The notes beneath the pieces were generated by a model that did not search any database, was not told where the DNA came from, and worked only from the letters and a program-made list of their open reading frames with translations. This document shows, in pieces, positions 28,435 to 37,405 of a stretch of 64,000 bases of DNA. Position 1 is the first letter of the stretch; every line of letters starts with the position of its first letter. A program made the position numbers and the translations under genes. The stretch comes from Vibrio splendidus (GTDB lineage: Bacteria > Pseudomonadota > Gammaproteobacteria > Enterobacterales > Vibrionaceae), in contig NZ_MCUN01000004.1 in assembly GCF_002873455.1 (NCBI RefSeq), positions 1 to 64,000 on the forward strand, in the 5' to 3' direction.

Positions 28435-29010
28435 ATGCTTAAGAATCAAAAGGGTTTCTCCCTTGTCGAATTAGTCATAGTGATCGTGGTCGTTGGTTTA
28501 TTGGCGGTAGCTGCTTTACCTCGTTTTCTCGATGTGACAGATGAAGCTAAGAAATCAAGCATTGAAGGCGTCGCTGGTGGTTTTGCAACCGCAGTTTTGT
28601 CGGCGAGAGCACAGTGGGAAGCTGAAGCTAGGCCATCTGAGAAGATAGGTGTTGAAACATACAATACTGTAAATTATGATGGTGTTGATTTTTGGTTAAC
28701 AAGATCAAAGAACAGTAGCAACGTCGATACTGACTTTCGAGATGGCTATCCGTGGACTCTAAATAATAATTCGGGCACCGCGCCACAAGATATTTCAGAT
28801 AAAACATGTTCTGAGTTGATGGAAAACTTGCTGCAAAATCCACCTAAAGTAGGTGCAGTGGCAGATGTCGCTAACGACTCAAATTACAAATATTCAGCGC
28901 AAGCGAATTCAGGTGATGCAACGTGTACTTACATTCAGTTAGAAGGTAATACCGAGCACCAATTTGTTTACGAAATTAAAACTGGTCGTGTGACCGTAAC
29001 TTTGCAGTAA
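28435..29010 (+). CDS. mshB: MSHA minor pilin MshB
   Basis: A 191-residue type IV prepilin. The leader MLKNQKG is cut before Phe, giving FSLVELVIVIVVVGLLAVAA with Glu at position 5, then PRFLDVTDEAKKS as in MshA. The globular part holds Trp-rich and Cys-containing segments (DKTCSELM, DATCTYIQ) that may form a disulphide. It closely resembles mshA over the first 40 residues, suggesting an old duplication. It is probably a minor pilin in the initiation complex. mshA follows after 35 bp. Confidence 0.93.
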   Translation: MLKNQKGFSLVELVIVIVVVGLLAVAALPRFLDVTDEAKKSSIEGVAGGFATAVLSARAQWEAEARPSEKIGVETYNTVNYDGVDFWLTRSKNSSNVDTDFRDGYPWTLNNNSGTAPQDISDKTCSELMENLLQNPPKVGAVADVANDSNYKYSAQANSGDATCTYIQLEGNTEHQFVYEIKTGRVTVTLQ

Positions 29011-29045
29011 GTCTGCGTAAAATTAAACATAGAGAGAGCTTAACT

Positions 29046-29525
29046 ATGAAAAGACAAGGCGGTTTCACCCTAATCGAACTAGTGGTTGTAATTGTTATTC
29101 TAGGTATTCTTGCTGTAACTGCGGCACCACGTTTCTTGAACCTGCAAGATGATGCGAAGAACGCTACTCTTGAAGGTCTAGCTGGTGCTATTCAAGGTGC
29201 TTCGGGCATTATTTACGGCAAGGCTGCAATCGCAGGTATTGAATCTACTTCTGGCGCAGTTAGTACTGGTGTGGGTACGCAAAGTATTGAGACAGTTTTT
29301 GGTTACCCAGAAGCATCATCTACAGCGATTTCTGCAATTGTTCAGGGTGTTGGTGTTGGTGAAGATTTTGAATTTATTAAAGATGTTACAGCGGGCACTG
29401 TTGTAACGTTTGGTATTAAAGATTACACAACCAGTTGTGTAAAATATACTGAGGCTAAAGATAAAAATACAGCGCCTGTAATTGTTGTAACAGACACTGC
29501 TACGGAATGTACTGTAACCCAATAA
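29046..29525 (+). CDS. mshA: MSHA major pilin MshA
   Basis: MshA is the main subunit of the MSHA pilus, used for attachment to surfaces, chitin and zooplankton, and as a phage receptor in V. cholerae. The 159-residue prepilin has the short leader MKRQGG, a cleavage site before FTLIELVVVIVILGILAVTA with Glu5, and a Gly/Ala/Ser/Thr-rich globular part with two cysteines (SCVKY and ECTVTQ) forming the usual C-terminal D region. A strong terminator follows at once, which fits a major pilin made in excess over the downstream minor pilins. Globular domains vary among vibrios and are poor for naming the species. Confidence 0.96.
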   Translation: MKRQGGFTLIELVVVIVILGILAVTAAPRFLNLQDDAKNATLEGLAGAIQGASGIIYGKAAIAGIESTSGAVSTGVGTQSIETVFGYPEASSTAISAIVQGVGVGEDFEFIKDVTAGTVVTFGIKDYTTSCVKYTEAKDKNTAPVIVVTDTATECTVTQ

Positions 29526-29542
29526 CTTGACTAGATTTTTCT

Positions 29543-29569
29543 AGGCCAGCATGAGTGCTGGCCTTTTTT
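29543..29569 (+). terminator. Terminator after mshA
   Basis: AGGCCAGCA-TGAG-TGCTGGCCTTTTTT: a 9-bp GC-rich stem and T run 18 bp after mshA. It probably reduces read-through into mshC and so sets the major-to-minor pilin ratio. Confidence 0.93.
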
Positions 29570-29633
29570 CTATCCAAAGCACATAAATATCAAAACTATT
29601 CATATACATAAGAGCGTAAGCTTCGTTATCTTG

Positions 29634-29639
29634 TATAAT
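29634..29639 (+). promoter_or_regulatory. Candidate -10 element before mshC
   Basis: TTGTATAATC contains a perfect -10 hexamer 31 bp before the mshC ATG and after the mshA terminator. No clear -35 is present, so it may need an activator or be fortuitous. Confidence 0.35.
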
Positions 29640-29669
29640 CAGTGTTCGCTAGTCAGTTAGAGGCTCATT

Positions 29670-30170
29670 ATGGATAACAGCCCCACACCCAAAGGCTTTA
29701 CTCTGGTAGAGCTGATCATCGTTATTATATTGATTGGTATTGTTTCCCTGTTCGCATCTAGCCGTTATGTTGGCTCCTCTTCTTTTTCTACCTATCTTGT
29801 TCAAAGCGAAGTGTTAGCCGCATTACGATTAGTACAAAACCGTGCGATGAATCGTTCGGATTATTGTAACCGTTGGCTGTTAAATCCAAACCAAACTCAA
29901 GCTATTCAGGTGTCTCCCTCTAGTGTTGAAGATATGTGTTCCAAGGTATTTCCTTCTGACGTTACAGATCCCAGTTTTGTTGATGGCACACAGAATAAAG
30001 TGGCCTTTAAGCTACAAACTGATACCAATGTTCCGTACCTTGATTTTGATAGTTCGGGCCGAGCTCTGCAATGTTTAATGTCGAATTGTCAGCTTGAGAT
30101 ATCTTCGACTGTCAACGATGATTCAATTTCAGTGTGCATTAACACTGAAGGATATATCTATGGATGTTAA
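29670..30170 (+). CDS. mshC: MSHA minor pilin MshC
   Basis: A 166-residue prepilin: leader MDNSPTPKG, cleaved before FTLVELIIVIILIGIVSLFA with Glu5. It carries several cysteines, including the very last residue (GYIYGC). The helix and segment AALRLVQNRAMNRSD resemble GspH/FimT-like minor pilins. It probably belongs to the tip-initiation complex. It follows the mshA terminator by 100 bp and overlaps mshD by 11 bases. Confidence 0.9.
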   Translation: MDNSPTPKGFTLVELIIVIILIGIVSLFASSRYVGSSSFSTYLVQSEVLAALRLVQNRAMNRSDYCNRWLLNPNQTQAIQVSPSSVEDMCSKVFPSDVTDPSFVDGTQNKVAFKLQTDTNVPYLDFDSSGRALQCLMSNCQLEISSTVNDDSISVCINTEGYIYGC

Positions 30171-30765
30171 ACAAAAAAAACGCCCCCAAGGTTTTTCCCT
30201 AATAGAAATGGTCATTGTGATTACTCTTATTGGTTTTGCTCTTGCTGGACTTACTGCCTCTTTGTACCCGCGTTCAATTCAGACGGCGGAACAAATAACA
30301 TCAGTTAAAGCTGCTGATCTTGGTCGCTCCGTGCTTGATGAAGTAATGGGGCGAGGGTATGACCACTTTTCAGGCGTGAACGGCGGAGTGCCTGAATGTG
30401 CAGTCTCAACGATGTCTACTCCTAGTCAACAATTATGCACGTTACCTAATGATTTAGGGCCTGAAAATGGAGAAACTGACGTTAATGGTGTACTGGTAAA
30501 GAGCTTGGCTAATGATGTTGATGATTTTCATGGCCTTAGAGGGCGCGTCGAAGATGTTCTTGATAGTGATCTCAGTGATGCGGGTTATCGTAATTTCAAC
30601 GTTGAAATAGATGTCTTTTATGATGCTGCTGTTGTCAGTGGCAATACTTTGATGATGTCTGGTGAGCCATCGATTAGCCGTACACACTATAAACGAGTTG
30701 AAGTTGTGATTATTGATACTCAGGGAAACCGCTATCCTTTTTCTGCGATTAAAGGGAATTTTTAA
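30160..30765 (+). CDS. mshD: MSHA minor pilin MshD
   Basis: A 201-residue prepilin: leader MDVKQKKRPQG cleaved before FSLIEMVIVITLIGFALAG with Glu5, resembling the PilV/GspI group. ATG 30160 was chosen because GAAGGA lies seven bases upstream and it gives a normal leader; the longer in-frame start at 30094 would add 22 residues read out of mshC. Its TAA overlaps the mshO ATG by one base. Confidence 0.9.
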   Translation: MDVKQKKRPQGFSLIEMVIVITLIGFALAGLTASLYPRSIQTAEQITSVKAADLGRSVLDEVMGRGYDHFSGVNGGVPECAVSTMSTPSQQLCTLPNDLGPENGETDVNGVLVKSLANDVDDFHGLRGRVEDVLDSDLSDAGYRNFNVEIDVFYDAAVVSGNTLMMSGEPSISRTHYKRVEVVIIDTQGNRYPFSAIKGNF

Positions 30766-31532
30766 TGCGCGGTTTTACACTGATAGAGATGATTATTACC
30801 ATTCTACTACTTTCTATTGTTGGGCTATTTCTAGGAAATATTATCCAACAAGGTATGGGGATTTATGCTGATAGCACCGCTCGTGAAGCTTTGATACAAC
30901 AAGGTAAATTTGTCACGGAGCGATTGACTCGAGAATTAAGAGAAGCCGTCCCTAACAGTATTTTGATTGAAAATGATTGTATTGAATTTTTGCCCATCAT
31001 CAATAGTGCCATTTATCAAGAACTTCCGGCGCCAGAAGCAAAATCAGCAGTGATACGAGTATTGCCAATAGGCAAAAGCATTTCTCAAGGGGAGCGAGTT
31101 ATTGTTTATCCTAACGACCCGAATGCGATGCGTCTTGATCCAACGACAGAAGGTCAAATTGCAGAGGTAAAAGAGAATGTCGATTTCACTGCCTCTGCTG
31201 CGATGATGGTTGACGTTGAGTTAACGCAAGCTACAGGTTTTGAGATTAACTCTCCAGGTAAACGCCTTTATTTTTATCTTTCCCCCATAGCTTATTGTCA
31301 CGTCAACTCTAGTATTTTTCGTTATGCTAATTATGCATTGTCTCGCTCATCACTTTCCCCAGAAGCACTAGGTAATGGCGTACTGATGGCTGAGAAGGTA
31401 AAAAACGCAGATTTTCAAAGCTTAGCGCCTGAATTGCAAAGGAATGGGCTAATTAGACTTGAAATGTTGTTTACTGATAAAGGAGAGGAGATTCAGTTTG
31501 TCCATGATGCCCTTATCTATAACGCTCCGTAA
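30765..31532 (+). CDS. mshO: MSHA minor pilin MshO
   Basis: A 255-residue prepilin with the shortest leader here, MRG, cleaved before FTLIEMIITILLLSIVGLFL with Glu5; it resembles the PilW/GspJ group. The downstream helix TERLTRELREAVPNSI is typical of these larger minor pilins. AAGGGAA precedes the ATG. The end overlaps mshP by about 29 bases. Confidence 0.9.
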   Translation: MRGFTLIEMIITILLLSIVGLFLGNIIQQGMGIYADSTAREALIQQGKFVTERLTRELREAVPNSILIENDCIEFLPIINSAIYQELPAPEAKSAVIRVLPIGKSISQGERVIVYPNDPNAMRLDPTTEGQIAEVKENVDFTASAAMMVDVELTQATGFEINSPGKRLYFYLSPIAYCHVNSSIFRYANYALSRSSLSPEALGNGVLMAEKVKNADFQSLAPELQRNGLIRLEMLFTDKGEEIQFVHDALIYNAP

Positions 31533-31929
31533 ACAAACGGGAGGAAGTTTAATCCTAGTTGTTTTCATACTAGTGGTTATGGCTTCGGCTGCGATGGTTG
31601 CTAATCAGAACCAACAACGTAACAGTGAGCAATTAATTTCAACCCTGATCGGTACTCGGGCTGAAATGGCTGCGCGCTCTGGTGCACAAATAGAAATTAG
31701 CCGTTTTTATCAAACCACGATAGAAGGTAGCTGTCATGCTTCTACCCCGCAAAGCATAAGCTTTTCAGGTGAAGGGTTGGCTCAATGTGTAACGGAGGTC
31801 AGTTGTAAATCTATTGGAATTTTGGACAATGGTATCAATGTATATCAACTAACCTCGAAAGGAAGTTGTTCGGTTGGGAGCTTGGTTTTACAAAGAATAA
31901 TAGAGGTTGGACTTCGTGATGATAGCTAG
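31504..31929 (+). CDS. mshP: MSHA minor pilin-like protein MshP
   Basis: A 141-residue protein with leader MMPLSITLRKQTGG and hydrophobic helix SLILVVFILVVMASAAMVA. The residue after the Gly-Gly is Ser and the usual Glu at mature position 5 is missing, as in PilX/GspK-like tip pilins. It holds four cysteines. The start is uncertain: AGGAG at 31486-31490 is 13 bases from ATG 31504 but seven bases from an in-frame TTG at 31498, which may be the true start. It lies inside the end of mshO and overlaps mshQ by 11 bases. Confidence 0.82.
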   Translation: MMPLSITLRKQTGGSLILVVFILVVMASAAMVANQNQQRNSEQLISTLIGTRAEMAARSGAQIEISRFYQTTIEGSCHASTPQSISFSGEGLAQCVTEVSCKSIGILDNGINVYQLTSKGSCSVGSLVLQRIIEVGLRDDS

Positions 31930-34900
31930 AGTATTTATATTAGTATCTATGTTGCTAGTCTCATTTCAGTCTGCAGCCGCGTATTATTATCTAACAAATT
32001 ACAATTGGCCTAATCGGTATCCACTACCTCCTTGTACTGGAAATTGGGATATCAACGGAAGCAAGTATGAATGTGATGGTTCACTGACTCTGCAAAGTGG
32101 CGATGAAATTATTGCTTATAAAACATCAAAATTAGAAGTCAAAAATAACATCTATTTTGAATCCAATATCATTGGTAATCCAAGTTTTAGTGGGATATCT
32201 GTAAAAAGTACAGATGGTCACTTAAGAATTATTGATACGGTCATTTATGGTGCAGCGGAAGCTAAACAGTCTATAGTCATCAATGAATACGCTAACGGCA
32301 GCTATAACAGTAATCATTATTCTTTCATACTCGGTAACGTGAAAAGCTCGGACAGCACAATTCGAATGATAAATACAGATGTGCGTGGTGATGTAGATGC
32401 TAAACAGTCGGTGAACATCAATGTACGGAGTAATGGAGCGTTTGCTGCTTCACGTGCATCTATTATAGAAGGAAAGATTAAAAGTCACGACAGTTCTATT
32501 CGAGTAGTCGATGCGCGAATTGATGATGATGTAGATGCGAAACAATCTATTAATATAAATGTTTTAAGCAATGAATCATATGTTTTTAATAGCCACGTTA
32601 GCGTTGGAGGAAAAGTAAAAAGCAGTGATAATTCAATTCGAATTATAAACGCTAGCATAACTGATGATGTAGATGCGAAACAGTCGGTCAATATTAATGA
32701 ATTAAGTAATGGTGCTTATGTGCCTAACAGCGATGTTAGTGTCGGCGGGAAAGTAAAAAGCAGTGACAATTCAATTCGAATTCTAAATGCTACTGTCACC
32801 GATGAAGTTGACGCGAAGCTTTCCGTTAACATTAACGTATTGAACAACGGTACCTACGCTACAAATACAAGAACTGAAGTCGGTGGGCAAGTGGTGAGCC
32901 GTGATGAATCAGTTCGATTGGTTAGTACTAATGTGACCGACAATGTTATAGCTAAGAAAGCAATTAACATTAACCGTTTAAGTAACGGGACAGATGTATC
33001 TTCAACGATCTCTAGTATAACGGGTGATATTGATAGTTCCGAGAATGACATAGTACTTGGAACAACAACTCATGTTGTCGGCGATGTCACCGCCGGGCCG
33101 AAAGACAAAGGAACGGTATTTGTTAATTCGAACAGTAGTGTAGATGGGAGATGCTCATATCAAACCGTGCCAGAAAACGCATGTGGGGTGGAAGAGTTAC
33201 CAGATCCGATTGCTCTATATCATTTAGATGAAACATCCTGGAATGGCTCAAGCAATGAAGTAGTAGACAGCTCTGGTAATCAATTACATGGTCAATCGGT
33301 GAATGGAGCAACATCAGAACCTGTATCAGAATCATCTGCGATCCCAACTATGGATTCTTTTGGGACTTGTGGTTTTGGAGGCTTTAATAATGATTTAAAT
33401 CAATATGTTAATATACCTCATGATAGTCGTTTAAATATAGATAAAAACTTCACAATATCAGCTTGGGTTAAACCTGCTAGTTATCCTAGGTCCGGTTTGT
33501 ATTCTATTTTATCAAAAGACAACAACTATGAATTTCATTTGAATTCGTCAGGGAAAATATTTTGGTGGTGGCAAGATAAAAACAAAAATGGAAACGGAAA
33601 CGCTCGAACAAGAACATTAACAAGTGAAGTTAGTATTCCAATAAACAAGTGGTCATTTATTACGATTAGATACGACTCTGAAAATTATAGCAATAATAAA
33701 TCTCTGGCTAGTATATTTATTAACGGAGAGGAAAAGGGGGAGCTTTTAATTAATGCAAATAGAACATTGGTAAATAATCCTAAACCGTTACAAATAGGAC
33801 AAGACCAGGATTTTTCAGGGCGGGCTTTTGATGGTTATATCGATGAGGTTCAAATCTTTGATAAACCATTTGATAATAATAAAATATTGTATTTATATGA
33901 CCAAACGCATTTATGTTCAGATGTGCCGGATAATTCGATTGACCACTTTGAGTTGGAACATTCCGGTAGTGAGCTAACATGTAACGCAGAAGAAGTGACG
34001 ATTCGTGCGTGCGCTAATGAATCCTGTTCAGAGCTGGTGACCGGAGATGTTGATGTCACTTTATCTCCTGAAGCCGTAACAGATGGTGGAGGCTGGGTTG
34101 GCGGTAATCAAATTCAGTTATCTGGTGGTACAGGAATATATTCAGTTCGTAAGAATACTGCAGGTTATTTAAACGTTGGCGTTATTAGTTCTGAACCTGC
34201 GGTTAAGCCTGGAGGGGGAACATTGTGTTCAAGTGCTGGAGGGGACTTAGGTAGCGGTAACTGTAGTATTGAGTTTTATGAGAGTGGCTTTGTTCTAGAT
34301 GTGCCCGATAAAATCGCTGGCAGAGCAGTAACTGGTCGTATTAAAGCGGTCAAAAGCTCTGATGATGCTCAAAGGTGTTTACCAAGCTTCCAGAACACTT
34401 CAAAGAATATCGAATTCTTTGGTAAGTACATTACCCCCGATTCTTCTGTAATTATTGGTAGTCCTATTATTGGTTTAGAAGTTGGCAGTGTTAAAAAAGA
34501 TCTGGCAATGAACAGCGCTTCCCCAAAAGTCTTTGCCGTTGATTTTGATAATTATGGGGAAGCAGAGTTTGATGTTAGTTATATTGACGCAGGAAAGTTA
34601 CAACTTAATGCTCAGTATGAAGGTTCTCAGGGTGAACTTGGATTGGATATGCGAGGGAGTACTCAGTTCGTAAGCTTCCCTAAGCAGCTCAATATACAAG
34701 CTAAAAATACAGCTGGAAATAATGGCTCTTGTGTAACCGAAGATTTAAGTTGCTCCGTTTTTGCGAAAGCCGGTGAAGCTTTTACATTAAATATTTGGGC
34801 TTCGGGCGATACTGGAGTCGTTACTCCTAACTTTAGCTCACAAGATATTGCCTTGAGTCATGAACTTAAGGCTCCAGTAGTTACCGGTACAGAACTTGGT

Positions 34901-36028
34901 TTACTTGGTAATATTTCTTACAGTCATACCGCTATTAGTTCTGGGATTAACTCTGTCGCTCAAAGTGTTTCTGAAGTAGGTATTTTTAACTTTTTAGTTG
35001 AAGAGTTACCTTCCTACTTAGGCAGCAACTCATTTACAGTTCAAGGTGCACAAACTGGCTCTGTGGGGCGGTTTACACCTTATTATCTTCATCTGAATGG
35101 CAACACACCGAGTTTTACTGAAGCTTGTTCAACATTTACATATTTAGGACAAGCTATGGAGTTCAGCAGCTTACCTGAATTAACGGTTACTGGACGGTCG
35201 TTTGACAACGTGGGCAGTAACGGAGAGCAAGAAACGCTTAATTATAAAATTGATGGTTGGTGGCGATATGCTAACCCTTGGAACTTTAGAACTTTTGGGC
35301 CAGAAAGTTCAACATTGTCAATTATTGATACTGATCCCAGTAAAGTTGTTCAAACCCAAGGTTTTGCTTGGCCTGGACAAGTCACTTTCGACTCTAAACT
35401 TCAATTGGCAAGTTTAGAAGACGCTCACATAGCTTATGTGAAACCATTGACTCCCTTTGAGCCAATCAATGAAGGGGTTATCGTTCGTTTAGCTGTTGAT
35501 GACACAAGAGATCTTGATGGTGTGTGCTATCAAACGAATGGAAGTGCCTCTTGCACGGATTTCGATTTTCCTGTCTCTGATTCACAACGTCAACGTTGGG
35601 GGTATTTAGTTATCGCAGATACTTTTGGCCCTGAAATTTCAAGGGTGCAATCTGCTGTAACAAGCTACTATTTTGATGGTGCAAGCTTTAAAACGAATAC
35701 CAGTGACTCTTGCAGTGACTTTTCGGTGGCGGACTTGAGCTTTGATGTTGGTAATGATTCAAATGCTCTACCCATTGGAGGTGGTGTTACCGCCGCTACC
35801 ATAGACACGACGCCTATTATTCAGAATGGCGAGGGATATATATCTTACAGTGCGCCTGGTGAGGGGAATCGAGGAACTCTAGAAAGTACGCTTGGCTTTG
35901 GGGCGTTTCCGTGGTTGAGAAACGATTATAATCAAGATGGTATTTTTGACGATACTATATCGTCTGAAGTTCGTTTTGGTTTGTACAGAGGCAGTGATCG
36001 CGTGATTTGGTGGAGTGAACAAAACTAA
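31919..36028 (+). CDS. mshQ: MSHA-associated giant protein MshQ with LamG and DUF6701 parts
   Basis: A 1,369-residue secreted protein. Order: signal peptide (1-22, cleaved near SAAA), six 46-residue repeats (about 94-369), a LamG/concanavalin-like domain (about 430-660, LYHLDETSW through SAWVKPASY), Cys-rich Ig-like stretches, and a DUF6701-type C-terminus ending RFGLYRGSDRVIWW. It is the last gene of the MSHA operon and is thought to sit at the pilus tip or surface, by analogy with PilY1-like partners; its role is not proven. Bases are visibly more AT-rich than the neighbouring mreB, and a second mshQ 3' end lies just downstream, so this allele may be a replacement. Start ATG 31919 (GTG 31916 possible). 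Confidence 0.88.
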   Translation: MIARVFILVSMLLVSFQSAAAYYYLTNYNWPNRYPLPPCTGNWDINGSKYECDGSLTLQSGDEIIAYKTSKLEVKNNIYFESNIIGNPSFSGISVKSTDGHLRIIDTVIYGAAEAKQSIVINEYANGSYNSNHYSFILGNVKSSDSTIRMINTDVRGDVDAKQSVNINVRSNGAFAASRASIIEGKIKSHDSSIRVVDARIDDDVDAKQSININVLSNESYVFNSHVSVGGKVKSSDNSIRIINASITDDVDAKQSVNINELSNGAYVPNSDVSVGGKVKSSDNSIRILNATVTDEVDAKLSVNINVLNNGTYATNTRTEVGGQVVSRDESVRLVSTNVTDNVIAKKAININRLSNGTDVSSTISSITGDIDSSENDIVLGTTTHVVGDVTAGPKDKGTVFVNSNSSVDGRCSYQTVPENACGVEELPDPIALYHLDETSWNGSSNEVVDSSGNQLHGQSVNGATSEPVSESSAIPTMDSFGTCGFGGFNNDLNQYVNIPHDSRLNIDKNFTISAWVKPASYPRSGLYSILSKDNNYEFHLNSSGKIFWWWQDKNKNGNGNARTRTLTSEVSIPINKWSFITIRYDSENYSNNKSLASIFINGEEKGELLINANRTLVNNPKPLQIGQDQDFSGRAFDGYIDEVQIFDKPFDNNKILYLYDQTHLCSDVPDNSIDHFELEHSGSELTCNAEEVTIRACANESCSELVTGDVDVTLSPEAVTDGGGWVGGNQIQLSGGTGIYSVRKNTAGYLNVGVISSEPAVKPGGGTLCSSAGGDLGSGNCSIEFYESGFVLDVPDKIAGRAVTGRIKAVKSSDDAQRCLPSFQNTSKNIEFFGKYITPDSSVIIGSPIIGLEVGSVKKDLAMNSASPKVFAVDFDNYGEAEFDVSYIDAGKLQLNAQYEGSQGELGLDMRGSTQFVSFPKQLNIQAKNTAGNNGSCVTEDLSCSVFAKAGEAFTLNIWASGDTGVVTPNFSSQDIALSHELKAPVVTGTELGLLGNISYSHTAISSGINSVAQSVSEVGIFNFLVEELPSYLGSNSFTVQGAQTGSVGRFTPYYLHLNGNTPSFTEACSTFTYLGQAMEFSSLPELTVTGRSFDNVGSNGEQETLNYKIDGWWRYANPWNFRTFGPESSTLSIIDTDPSKVVQTQGFAWPGQVTFDSKLQLASLEDAHIAYVKPLTPFEPINEGVIVRLAVDDTRDLDGVCYQTNGSASCTDFDFPVSDSQRQRWGYLVIADTFGPEISRVQSAVTSYYFDGASFKTNTSDSCSDFSVADLSFDVGNDSNALPIGGGVTAATIDTTPIIQNGEGYISYSAPGEGNRGTLESTLGFGAFPWLRNDYNQDGIFDDTISSEVRFGLYRGSDRVIWWSEQN
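32198..33025 (+). repeat. Six 138-bp in-frame tandem repeats in mshQ
   Basis: Units begin at 32198, 32336, 32474, 32612, 32750 and 32888, all exactly 138 bp, with a partial seventh at 33026. Each encodes 46 residues of the pattern (x)VKSSDxSIR...DVDAKQSVNIN...SNG. Units three and four are the most similar in DNA sequence, showing recent duplication; the first and sixth are the most diverged. The short alternating hydrophobic pattern suggests a beta-helix or beta-solenoid. Confidence 0.93.
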
Positions 36029-36051
36029 TTTCACTTATTGTATTTTGCACA

Positions 36052-36117
36052 TTCGGCATCTACCGCGGTAACGATCGAGTGATCTACCGAGGGGAAAGTG
36101 GCTTAACAGGTCAGTAA
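36052..36117 (+). pseudogene. Orphan 3' end of a second mshQ allele
   Basis: The frame from 36052 reads FGIYRGNDRVIYRGESGLTG plus Q and a TAA stop. It aligns with the last residues of the intact MshQ (FGLYRGSDRVIWWSEQN) and looks like the usual end of DUF6701 proteins. It has no start, and the preceding bases (36029-36051) do not continue the homology. It is best explained as the tail of an older mshQ left behind when the present allele recombined in. Confidence 0.8.
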
Positions 36118-36187
36118 AAATATAATTTTTGCCCCTTAAGTTAGGAATCTGTAAGAAATTGCGGGTTTCAGTCCATGTTTATACTTC

Positions 36188-36214
36188 AATGCCTTGCCGT
36201 GACAGCAAGGCATT
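36188..36214 (+). other. Strong hairpin before mreB
   Basis: AATGCCTTGC / GCAAGGCATT form a perfect 10-bp stem with a 7-base loop, 53 bp upstream of mreB. No T run follows on the plus strand, so it is not a standard terminator; it may be a factor-assisted terminator of the MSHA operon or part of the mreB leader. Confidence 0.6.
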
Positions 36215-36258
36215 GGTACATTTAGTGCAATTTTTGTCTTCTAATTCTTGCAGGATGA

Positions 36259-37311
<1,053 letters not shown>

Positions 37312-37321
37312 TATCTAGTGT

Positions 37322-37404
37322 TAGGCTCTTTTCTTATCTAGTTTTATGTAAAGAGCCTAGGACCTTGTCTATAGGATCAAATGTAGCTCTAGGACCAAAT
37401 ATAG
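37322..37404 (+). other. mreB-mreC gap: hairpin and duplicated 18-bp unit
   Basis: TAGGCTCTTT (37322-37331) pairs with AAAGAGCCTA (37350-37359) across an 18-base loop, without a T run. It is followed by two adjacent 18-bp units, CTATAGGATCAAATGTAG (37369-37386) and CTCTAGGACCAAATATAG (37387-37404), matching at 15 of 18 positions. The second supplies the TAGGA ribosome-site candidate for mreC. The hairpin may adjust mreB versus mreC levels. Confidence 0.75.
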
Positions 37405-37405
37405 A

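Noticed and set aside
32198..33060. CRISPR-like array
   Set aside because: The 138-bp units are contiguous, in frame and without unique spacers; they are protein repeats in mshQ.
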